Assembly (NCBI GenBank): GCA_947624755.1
Contig: CANQLQ010000126.1
Location: 1-6,149 of the forward strand
Direction: 5' to 3'
Source: an uncultured Clostridia bacterium
GTDB lineage: Bacteria > Bacillota > Clostridia > Oscillospirales > Acutalibacteraceae
DNA: 6,149 nucleotides
In this document: one piece after another, positions 1-4,399 of the stretch
Layout: every line of letters begins with the position of its first letter
Position numbering within the stretch: the first letter of the stretch is position 1
The notes under the pieces: generated by a model
Database searches by the model: none
Told to the model about the DNA's origin: nothing
What the model saw: the letters and a program-made list of their open reading frames with translations, nothing else
Position numbers and translations under genes: made by a program

Positions 1-67
1 TCGTCCTCGTAAATGTCTTGGTTGGCTATCTCCCTTTGAAGCCTTTTGGGGTGTTGCACTTGATTGA
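1..67 (+). pseudogene. IS30-family transposase, C-terminal end only (cut by window edge)
   Basis: Reading from base 2, the frame gives RPRKCLGWLSPFEAFWGVAL, then D and a TGA stop at 65-67. The RPRKCLGW block followed by SPFEAFWGVAL is the characteristic C-terminus of IS30-family DDE transposases, where an 'N-RPRK-LG-TP-EVF' block closes the catalytic domain. Only the last 21 codons are inside the window, so it cannot be said whether the transposase is intact. The right end of the insertion sequence should lie shortly after the stop, within about 70-110. I could not define its terminal inverted repeat because the left end is not visible. The family call is fairly secure; whether the gene is active is unknown. 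Confidence 0.75.
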
Positions 68-244
68 CATTCTGCCGCTTCCTGTCATGTAGGCTATGTA
101 GGAATAATAGCAGTGCAGCTTGATCATGAAAATTATCTTGAACTGCATTACACGATTTCAAGAAAGATCGATAAATATTTGGGATTTTTTTATGCTCCTC
201 CATTCTTTCGCATGTATAGTTTTAATACAGCAGGAGACACATAA
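68..244 (+). pseudogene. orphan C-terminal reading-frame fragment next to the IS30 end
   Basis: The frame is open directly after the transposase stop and runs to a TAA at 242-244. From about base 98 it reads like real protein: VGIIAVQLDHENYLELHYTI, then SRKIDKYLGFFYAPPFFRMY, then SFNTAGDT. The only internal initiators are a GTG at 113 and an ATG at 212, and neither has a clear ribosome binding site. The simplest reading is the 3' end of a gene whose front was removed by the IS30 insertion, with the first codons being IS end sequence. I do not recognise the family. Given the Rhs remnants that follow, it could be another broken toxin or immunity gene, but nothing in the sequence proves that. 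A chance open frame in AT-rich DNA is the main alternative. Confidence 0.35.
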
Positions 245-368
245 AATATTATTCTAATAAACCCATATATCGTTTTTAATAATTATAAATGTCAAGATAG
301 ACAAGACAAAATGTGATACGTGATATTTTAAAGACGTATTAACGATATAATATTATTATTCATATGAT

Positions 369-408
369 GCGTAGGGTTATAGTAAACCGATTATGGATAA
401 CCCTACGC
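369..408. repeat. perfect 12-bp palindrome with 16-nt loop
   Basis: GCGTAGGGTTAT at 369-380 is the exact reverse complement of ATAACCCTACGC at 397-408. No T-run follows on either strand, so it is not a standard intrinsic terminator. It sits in the AT-rich, gene-free stretch 245-440 between the orphan fragment and the Rhs remnant. I saw nothing else supportable in that stretch. It may be a REP-like intergenic palindrome or an IS end. Confidence 0.6.
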
Positions 409-441
409 TCCTACAAAAATGTGCTTGATAGGAACTTATGG

Positions 442-578
442 CTTGCAAGTCATGATAATACCGGTTATACCTATGATGAAAGCGGCACAACAACCTATAC
501 TTATGGGGAAAACTGATTTCTATTACAAATGCAAAAGGTGAAGCGCTCAGCACAAGCAGCTTTGCGTATCAGATTTCA
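442..578 (+). pseudogene. frameshifted end of the Rhs/YD-repeat core
   Basis: Two overlapping frames carry successive pieces of one Rhs protein. The first (codons in phase with 514) reads HDNTGYTYDESGTTTYTYG, then EN, and stops at TGA 514-516. YDESG and TYTY are typical YD-repeat units. The second frame, open from 480, continues as WGKLISITNAKGEALSTSSF and runs into the GTG at 579. Clostridial Rhs proteins normally have TYTYDAWGKLIS here. The sequence therefore looks like a short deletion at about 503-505 that removed the codons for D-A plus one extra base (7 nt by this reading), fusing TYTY to WGKL out of frame. There is no start codon with a ribosome binding site, so this stretch is probably untranslated in place. 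Confidence 0.65.
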
Positions 579-1415
579 GTGCGTTACCGCGGCTATGTTT
601 ATGACCATGAGACAGGTTTATACTATTTGCAGAGCCGATATTATGACCCGGAAACAGGAAGATTCTTAAATGCAGATGATGCGGATTATATCGGTGCAAG
701 CAGAACCGATATATCATATAACGCTTTTGCTTATTGTGAGAATGAGCCTATTAATTGTATTGATCCGAGTGGAATGGCATCGTCAAATCCGGTTGGACTG
801 ATCATTAAATTAATAAAATTATTATCCAAAATAATAGTTCCAATAAATACCGTTGCCAATATTTCCAATAATGCGATAAATCTAAGCAGATATTCTGCCC
901 AGATTAAAAAAATGAAAACAATTACACATACTGTATCTTATACTAAAAAATACAATTTGTATGAGGTCTTCACAAGAGCAGAGACTATGAAATGGTATTT
1001 TCAGGAATATTATTCTATAATTACATATTCTACTTCTGTTGGAAATTGGTACGCAATATATGATGCTGTGCAAAACAAGTTGAGAAATAAGAGTATTGCA
1101 GATTTGGTTGCATCATGTATATCAACTATTTTTGGGGCAGTAGGAATAAAATTTGCAACAAGCGTTGTGGCAACTGCATTATCAAAATTATCAGTTGTCG
1201 CATGTGCGATTGGAATCCCTGTAGGTATATTATATTTAATGGCTTCCGACTCTGCTGGAAAAATAGAAAAGAATTTGAGAAATAAAAATAAAAGTACTAT
1301 TTATACTTTTAACTGGGTAGTAACTTATACGAGCCAATTTATTGGACAACAAAAGTATACAAGTGTTTTGGAATATTATTGTAGTTTAGCTTATATTATG
1401 GGGGCTGTTCTATGA
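579..1415 (+). CDS. Rhs tip: RHS-associated core end plus variable C-terminal toxin domain
   Basis: The protein (278 residues from GTG 579) starts inside the RHS repeat-associated core. RYRGYVYDHETGLYYLQSRY, YDPETGRFLNADD and the closing CIDPSG (residues 2-65) are the conserved block that precedes the hypervariable C-terminal effector domain of Rhs polymorphic toxins. Residues 66-278 are that variable domain. It has hydrophobic stretches at about 70-97 and 173-221, the latter Ala/Gly-rich, and I see no nuclease, deaminase or ADP-ribosyltransferase signature. With a membrane-spanning partner gene overlapping its stop (ATGA at 1412-1415), a membrane-acting or pore-forming toxin is plausible but inferred. 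The GTG has no ribosome binding site and the upstream core is frameshifted, so this is best read as a displaced, probably silent Rhs-CT module rather than a complete secreted protein; full Rhs proteins are many times longer. Confidence 0.8.
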   Translation: MRYRGYVYDHETGLYYLQSRYYDPETGRFLNADDADYIGASRTDISYNAFAYCENEPINCIDPSGMASSNPVGLIIKLIKLLSKIIVPINTVANISNNAINLSRYSAQIKKMKTITHTVSYTKKYNLYEVFTRAETMKWYFQEYYSIITYSTSVGNWYAIYDAVQNKLRNKSIADLVASCISTIFGAVGIKFATSVVATALSKLSVVACAIGIPVGILYLMASDSAGKIEKNLRNKNKSTIYTFNWVVTYTSQFIGQQKYTSVLEYYCSLAYIMGAVL

Positions 1416-1675
1416 AAAATTTGAAACCTAAAGAAGTTGCTTTGGTAGTATTTGCGGCTGTCTGTATATTTGGAGCTCAATTTTTTTCATTTGTTGATTT
1501 TCTTGTTGATTCTAAAACTTTGGGAGTTATAATCACTATATTATGGAGCTTATACTATGCGATACTAATAATAACATGTATCAAAAATTCTGAACGTAGA
1601 TTAGCTGTATTAGCGACTATTTTCTATTTTATTCTTTTGTTTGTTCTTTTGTTTACTTTAGTGTTCCCTAAATAA
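1412..1675 (+). CDS. three-helix membrane protein, candidate immunity protein for the Rhs tip
   Basis: The 87-residue protein has three clear hydrophobic segments at about 8-30, 37-57 and 64-85, separated by short charged loops (DSK and KNSERR). It is almost all membrane. Its ATG overlaps the stop of the preceding Rhs tip (ATGA), and a G-rich ribosome binding site (GGGGG at 1400-1404, 7 nt spacer) lies inside the toxin gene, so translation would be coupled. In Rhs and related polymorphic toxin loci the gene directly after the toxin is normally its cognate immunity gene. A polytopic membrane protein would fit a toxin that attacks the membrane, as with colicin-type pore formers. I recognise no named family; the immunity role rests on position, overlap and size. 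Confidence 0.65.
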   Translation: MKNLKPKEVALVVFAAVCIFGAQFFSFVDFLVDSKTLGVIITILWSLYYAILIITCIKNSERRLAVLATIFYFILLFVLLFTLVFPK

Positions 1676-1695
1676 CCCCCCGCGACTACCCAAGA

Positions 1696-1745
1696 AGTCC
1701 AATGCAGTCTAAAATAGTCTCATCAGGTTTAAGCAAGTCTAAAGA
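1696..1745 (+). repeat. five tandem degenerate 10-bp units, AGTCTAA-type
   Basis: Related heptamers start exactly every 10 bases: AGTCCAA (1696), AGTCTAA (1706), AGTCTCA (1716), GGTTTAA (1726) and AGTCTAA (1736). An inverted TTGGACT follows at 1751-1757. A 10-bp period places each unit on the same face of the helix, which suggests a cooperative protein-binding array. It lies just upstream of an IS66-type ORF remnant, so it may be the sub-terminal transposase-binding region of that element; this is inference. Confidence 0.55.
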
Positions 1746-1790
1746 GTGATTTGGACTAACTTAGAATCAATCAGAAAAAAGGATGAGACA

Positions 1791-1853
1791 ATGGGTACGG
1801 AAATATAGGCAGTAAATAATCAGATGACACTGAAGAACTGGGCGCAAGAGGTA
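1791..1853 (+). pseudogene. IS66-type accessory ORF remnant, N-terminus only
   Basis: An ATG at 1791, with an AAAAGGA-like ribosome binding site about 8 nt upstream, opens a frame reading MGTEI, stop (TAG 1806-1808), then AVNNQMTLKNWAQEV. The 'NNQ-TL--W---V' pattern resembles the start of the small helix-turn-helix accessory protein encoded first in IS66-family elements. It carries an internal stop (consistent with CAG to TAG) and is cut off at codon 21, exactly where the first mini-element (AACACAG, 1853) begins. No further IS66 sequence reappears downstream of that element. The match is short and made from memory, so the family call is moderate. Confidence 0.45.
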
Positions 1854-2072
1854 ACACAGGGGACGGTTCTGTGTGTTGACAAAAATAAACAAGTGATATA
1901 ATTAACTTGAGGCGGTAAAAATGCCGAGAGAAGCAAGAAAAAAGCTCATGCGGAATATATCACGTAATGCTCCGAGGGATAAACAAAGGATTATCTATCG
2001 GACAAGTCAGCAGGTTGACGGGTGTTAGTATTGGATTCGTTAGAAAACATTACTAACGCAGTCACTTGTATT
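1853..2072 (+). mobile_element. RAYT-derived mini-element, copy 1
   Basis: The left end is a hairpin, ACACAG (1854-1859) and CTGTGT (1869-1874) around a 9-nt loop GGGACGGTT. A consensus promoter, a GAGG ribosome binding site and ATG 1921 follow. The frame starts MPREARKK, typical of RAYT (REP-associated, Y1/IS200-like) transposases. It continues in a shifted frame as SSCGIYHVMLRGINKG, joined directly to LSIGQVSRLTGVSIGFVRKH, Y and stop at 2054-2056. The first part is a RAYT N-terminus and the second a RAYT C-terminus, so the catalytic middle with the active tyrosine is gone. Read straight, the ATG frame ends at TAG 2026-2028 after 35 codons. The right end (GTCACTTGTATT, 2061-2072) looks like a decayed form of the GTCCCTTGTGTT seen in copy 2. 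It must depend on a transposase encoded elsewhere. Confidence 0.75.
1876..1902 (+). promoter_or_regulatory. consensus sigma-A promoter inside mini-element copy 1
   Basis: TTGACA (1876-1881) and TATAAT (1897-1902) are both perfect consensus boxes with a 15-bp spacer, slightly shorter than the usual 17. The promoter originally served the RAYT gene. With that gene gutted, it points outward to the toxin tail and UPF0158-like gene at 2057-2598, with no evident terminator between. Confidence 0.65.
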
Positions 2073-2188
2073 CTTACAGAGGCACAGAACCGCCTAAAGT
2101 ACATGATTATGGTAAGTATATGCATTATCATGATAGGGCACATGCATTTCATGTATGGTTTGGTGATGTATATGGAGGAAAGTTATAA
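2057..2188 (+). pseudogene. His-rich toxin-like C-terminal tail upstream of the UPF0158-like gene
   Basis: Directly after the RAYT remnant stop, the frame is open to TAA 2186-2188. From about 2090 it reads PPKVHDYGKYMHYHDRAHAF, then HVWFGDVYGGKL. This short tail is dense in His, Tyr and Trp, ends with an ordinary-looking C-terminus, and overlaps the ATG of the next gene by one base (TAATG). No start codon with a ribosome binding site exists in its frame, so it is a fragment. Its place just before, and overlapping, a small cytosolic-type gene is what remains when an Rhs or other polymorphic toxin loses its front but keeps its immunity gene. The His cluster (H-x-H-D-x-x-H-x-x-H) suggests a metal-dependent or nuclease toxin, but I cannot name a family. 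Confidence 0.5.
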
Positions 2189-2598
2189 TGAATATATATA
2201 TTGAAAAAATTATTTCATACGGCACTTATAAACATCCGCACTATTTAAACTTAAGAAATGATAGAGTCTATAATTTGCGTGAAGTTTTGTCAAAATTTCC
2301 TTATCAAAATCAGAAAGAAGTAGAGCAGTCCCAAAATTTTCTTCGGCTTTTTTATGTTGATTATAATGTGCTTGTACGAGAGTTTATTGAAAAGTATAAC
2401 GACCCTGATTTAACCGAAGCTTCAAAAACTTGGACTGATGAAGATTGGTTTGATGTAGAATTTAGACGCTATATAGATGGAGATCGTCCATTAGAATATG
2501 CATGGTTTGAATATCATGATGACAGATTGCGTGAAGCTGCTATTGCATGGTGTGAGAAGAACAATCTCAGGTATTCAAAGAAAAAATATAAATGGTGA
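2188..2598 (+). CDS. UPF0158-like small protein, candidate orphan immunity protein
   Basis: This is a 136-residue soluble protein, rich in Asp, Glu, Tyr and Trp, with no signal peptide or membrane segment. ATG 2188 is well supported by GGAGGA at 2174-2179 (8-nt spacer) and overlaps the upstream tail by TAATG, implying coupling. Residues 52-70 (LRLFYVDYNVLVREFIEKY) and the C-terminal block 106-126 (WFEYHDDRLREAAIAWCEKN) resemble UPF0158-type proteins, which end in a 'W--F-D----E-A--WCEENGI' motif. That assignment is from memory and is moderate. UPF0158 has no established biochemical role that I can cite. The AT-rich composition, overlap with a broken toxin-like tail and location in an Rhs region favour an immunity function. 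The nearest visible promoter is in mini-element copy 1. Confidence 0.6.
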   Translation: MNIYIEKIISYGTYKHPHYLNLRNDRVYNLREVLSKFPYQNQKEVEQSQNFLRLFYVDYNVLVREFIEKYNDPDLTEASKTWTDEDWFDVEFRRYIDGDRPLEYAWFEYHDDRLREAAIAWCEKNNLRYSKKKYKW

Positions 2599-2613
2599 TA
2601 ACTTTTTAGTGAT

Positions 2614-2805
2614 AACACAGTGGACGGCTCTGTGTGTTGACAAAAATAAACAAGTGATATAATTAACTTGAGGCGGTAAAAATGCCGAGAGAAGCAAGAA
2701 AAAAGCTCAAGCGGAATATATCACGTAATGCTCCGAGGGATAAACAAAGGATTATCTATCAGATTCGTTAAAAAAAATTACTAACGCATAACCGTCCCTT
2801 GTGTT
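2614..2805 (+). mobile_element. RAYT-derived mini-element, copy 2 (both ends visible)
   Basis: This is the best-preserved copy in outline. The left end AACACAGTGGACGGCT (2614-2629) is an imperfect inverted repeat of the right end AACCGTCCCTTGTGTT (2790-2805), and the left end also folds internally (ACACAG/CTGTGT). Up to base 2761 it differs from copy 1 by only three substitutions. It then lacks 33 nt that copy 1 has (the SRLTGVS region). The MPREARKK ATG is at 2682 and that frame now ends at TAA 2769-2771. It shares with the other copies both the N-to-C terminal RAYT junction and the frameshift after MPREARKK, so these lesions predate the amplification. Confidence 0.78.
2637..2663 (+). promoter_or_regulatory. 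consensus sigma-A promoter inside mini-element copy 2
   Basis: It is identical to the copy 1 promoter: TTGACA 2637-2642, 15-bp spacer, TATAAT 2658-2663. It reads rightward out of the element towards the gene at 2870-3346, about 200 nt downstream, with no obvious terminator between. Confidence 0.65.
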
Positions 2806-2869
2806 CCAATACAACATTTGATAGTGTGTGCGTACTGTACATTTGTTTAATAAAGTGAGGTTTTCATTC

Positions 2870-3346
2870 ATGAAAAAGAAAAAAATATTTATGTATTCTG
2901 TTGTTTTAATTCTGGTTTTAGTCAGTTTAATTTTTATTGCTATATGGTTTGATCTGAATAATCTGACTTCAAGGAGAATAAGTACAAACATTGAAATTGT
3001 TCACCTTGATGACTTGAAAGATACATATATCGAATCAGATAGTGATTTTGATTTGTACCACTTTGATAAAAATAAAATAATATTCATCTGTTTTAGTTTA
3101 AATAATAAATCCTCATATACATTAAGAAATGTTAAACTTAAGTATTATAGTTTCGATTATAGGTTTGAACGTATAGAAACAAATTTGCATGATGGTGGAG
3201 AAGTAATTGTAAATCCGAATTTTAACGATCAATATTCAATGCCTATTGTTATACATAAGAATATAGACGAAAATGCTTTCTTGAAAAGCTTAAAGTACGA
3301 GTTTGATTTTATGATCTTTAATAAATCTTTTTCGGTGACTAATTAA
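2870..3346 (+). CDS. membrane-anchored protein of unknown family, candidate immunity protein
   Basis: I chose ATG 2870 because GTGAGG (2855-2860) lies 9 nt upstream and the product then begins MKKKKIF, a normal signal-anchor start. An in-frame ATG at 2828 would add 14 residues ahead of the lysines and has no good ribosome binding site. The 158-residue protein has one hydrophobic helix (about 7-28). A polar domain outside the membrane follows, with alternating beta-like segments (residues 69-77, 83-95, 111-115, 123-129 and 141-150) that suggest a small beta-sandwich. No catalytic motif is visible. Size, anchoring, AT-richness and its place between two mini-elements match orphan immunity genes; the function is inferred. 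Unlike its neighbours, it has no overlapping toxin-like tail that I can recognise. Confidence 0.6.
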   Translation: MKKKKIFMYSVVLILVLVSLIFIAIWFDLNNLTSRRISTNIEIVHLDDLKDTYIESDSDFDLYHFDKNKIIFICFSLNNKSSYTLRNVKLKYYSFDYRFERIETNLHDGGEVIVNPNFNDQYSMPIVIHKNIDENAFLKSLKYEFDFMIFNKSFSVTN

Positions 3347-3390
3347 TATTGCATTTTCTAACAGTTCTTTGATAATATAATTTTCCACAT

Positions 3391-3557
3391 AACACAGGGG
3401 ACGGTTCTGTGATAATTAACTTGAGGCGGTAAAAATGCTGAGAGAAGCAAGAAAAAAGCTCAAGCGGAATATATCACGTAATGCTCCGAGGGATAAACAA
3501 AGGATTATCTATCGGACAAGTCAGCAGGTTGACGGGTGTTAGTACCGGAATTATACC
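3391..3557 (+). mobile_element. RAYT-derived mini-element, copy 3 (promoter deleted, right end missing)
   Basis: It starts AACACAGGGGACGGTTCTGT (3391-3410), then jumps to GATAATTAACTTGAGG. Compared with copy 1, 24 nt are missing; they held the TTGACA box, the spacer and the first bases of the -10 region. From there to 3542 it matches copy 1 with only two substitutions. The MLREARKK ATG is at 3435 and that frame ends at TAG 3540-3542. The RAYT C-terminal part is complete to GVSTG (about 3549). After that the sequence diverges into unrelated coding-like DNA, and no right-hand CCGTCCC-type end is present. The copy is therefore truncated, possibly by recombination with a neighbouring cassette. 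Confidence 0.72.
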
Positions 3558-3675
3558 CATGTTTAAGAGTATTTCTGCAACTTTTAAGCGTTCGATTACA
3601 TCTTCCGGTGTATTGGTTACTGCAATAACCACCATTTATAATTCTCTTTATAGCTATAGGGGTGCATTTGCATGA
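3481..3675 (+). pseudogene. RAYT C-terminus fused to a short tail overlapping the next gene
   Basis: The 64-codon frame has two parts. Residues 1-24 (MLRGINKGLSIGQVSRLTGV) are the rejoined RAYT ends from the mini-element. From about residue 27 it reads PMFKSISATFKRSITSSGVL, then VTAITTIYNSLYSYRGAFA, unrelated to RAYT, with one weakly hydrophobic stretch. The stop TGA 3673-3675 overlaps the next ATG as ATGA, the same arrangement as the Rhs tip and its partner at 1412. The ATG at 3481 is an internal methionine of the transposase without a proper ribosome binding site. I read the second part as the last residues of a lost toxin gene joined by deletion to the mini-element. Confidence 0.45.
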
Positions 3676-4214
3676 AAATAAAAAAATATTTAAAAAAAAT
3701 ATTAATAATAATCATAAGTATTGCTTTGTTATTGTTGTTATTATCGACTATGGTAAATAAAATGTTTAACGGAGGAATAAGATCATATAATGCATTGACC
3801 ATTGAAGATGCGATTTGTCAAGAAACCGGTATCTTTAATTTGAACTATTTATGTGAACCAATTATTGTTGAAATTAAAAATAAGGAGATATGTATAGCCG
3901 TTTATTCAACTGATTCTGATAAAAATATACATTATGCTTTTGCTGAGAGAAAAGGCAATAAATATGCATATATTTATCAATATAGTTTTGAACCCACAGA
4001 TATTACATCAGAATCTGCTCTAACTGCGTATGACATTTATAGTGGTTGTGATTTAGTAGTTGGTATTATGCCTCAAAGCAATAAAAAGATCGTAATAAAT
4101 AATAAAATTGAAACAACTTATAAAAGCTTTGATTTTTATAATAAACATTATAATATTTGGTATACTGTAGTTGAAGACGGTGTCGATGGCATAGATATAA
4201 TCAAATATAAATAA
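3672..4214 (+). CDS. membrane-anchored protein of unknown family, candidate immunity protein
   Basis: This 180-residue protein begins MKIKKYLKK, followed by a single very hydrophobic helix (about residues 10-27, mostly Ile/Leu). There is no lipobox cysteine, so it should stay membrane-anchored with the rest outside. The outer part is polar, Asn/Lys/Tyr/Ile-rich, with predicted beta segments such as 63-79, 97-105 and 126-133. ATG 3672 has AGGGG at 3658-3662 (9-nt spacer) inside the preceding frame and overlaps its stop (ATGA). I recognise no family. The architecture is close to that of the 2870-3346 product, and together with the overlap it suggests another immunity protein of the toxin-cassette series. 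Because copy 3 of the mini-element has lost its promoter, no clear promoter for this gene is visible. Confidence 0.6.
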   Translation: MKIKKYLKKILIIIISIALLLLLLSTMVNKMFNGGIRSYNALTIEDAICQETGIFNLNYLCEPIIVEIKNKEICIAVYSTDSDKNIHYAFAERKGNKYAYIYQYSFEPTDITSESALTAYDIYSGCDLVVGIMPQSNKKIVINNKIETTYKSFDFYNKHYNIWYTVVEDGVDGIDIIKYK

Positions 4215-4234
4215 ATTTTGCTTGCTATTAACAG

Positions 4235-4390
4235 TTAAGGAATCACTGATTAATACAAGCAGCCCTACTTGACGGTAAATTATTCCGTCATTTTGCCCAA
4301 AAATTTAAGGGAACCTCTGATTAAATCACGCTTAAGGCTTAATACTCATCTTGCTTGCAAATTTTCCGTAATACTTTGCCAAAATACTCG
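4235..4390. repeat. degenerate tandem duplication in the convergent intergenic gap
   Basis: Two blocks recur about 70-81 nt apart. TTAAGGAATCACTGATTAAT (from 4235) resembles TTAAGGGAACCTCTGATTAA (from 4305), and TTCCGTCATTTTGCCCAAAA (from 4283) resembles TTCCGTAATACTTTGCCAAA (from 4364). The order is the same, so the stretch looks like an old tandem duplication of a roughly 75-bp unit. No gene of note lies here. Confidence 0.45.
4270..4294 (+). terminator. weak hairpin with short T-run after the last island gene
   Basis: TGACGG (4270-4275) pairs with CCGTCA (4285-4290) around a 9-nt loop and is followed by TTTT. The stem is only 6 bp, so it is a weak candidate terminator for the gene ending at 4214. 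On the minus strand there is no T-run, so it would not serve the MATE gene. Confidence 0.35.
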
Positions 4391-4399
4391 ACAGAATGT

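Noticed and set aside
882..1073. Minus-strand ORF within the Rhs tip
   Set aside because: It is a shadow frame over the variable toxin domain without a start signal.
1936..1948. A-AAA-AAG slippery heptamer in the RAYT remnant as a dnaX-like programmed -1 frameshift
   Set aside because: A -1 slip leads to AQAEYIT and a stop at once. The RAYT continuation lies in the other frame, so a fixed indel in the A-run explains it better.
2022..2204. 60-codon plus-strand ORF
   Set aside because: It has no ribosome binding site and its composition is poor. The neighbouring frame carries the protein-like tail that overlaps the next ATG, so this is a shadow.
2828..2869. Upstream start for the 2870-3346 gene
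   Set aside because: It would place 14 residues before the lysine-rich signal anchor and lacks a ribosome binding site, whereas GTGAGG is well placed for 2870.
1853..3557. The three repeats as a CRISPR array
   Set aside because: The repeats are 160-220 bp, carry transposase remnants and are separated by whole genes; they are mobile elements.
2066..3669. Shared LYSYRG peptide in the two toxin-like tails (about 2066-2083 and 3652-3669) as evidence of homology
   Set aside because: The codons differ at many positions and flanking residues are unrelated, so it is probably coincidence.
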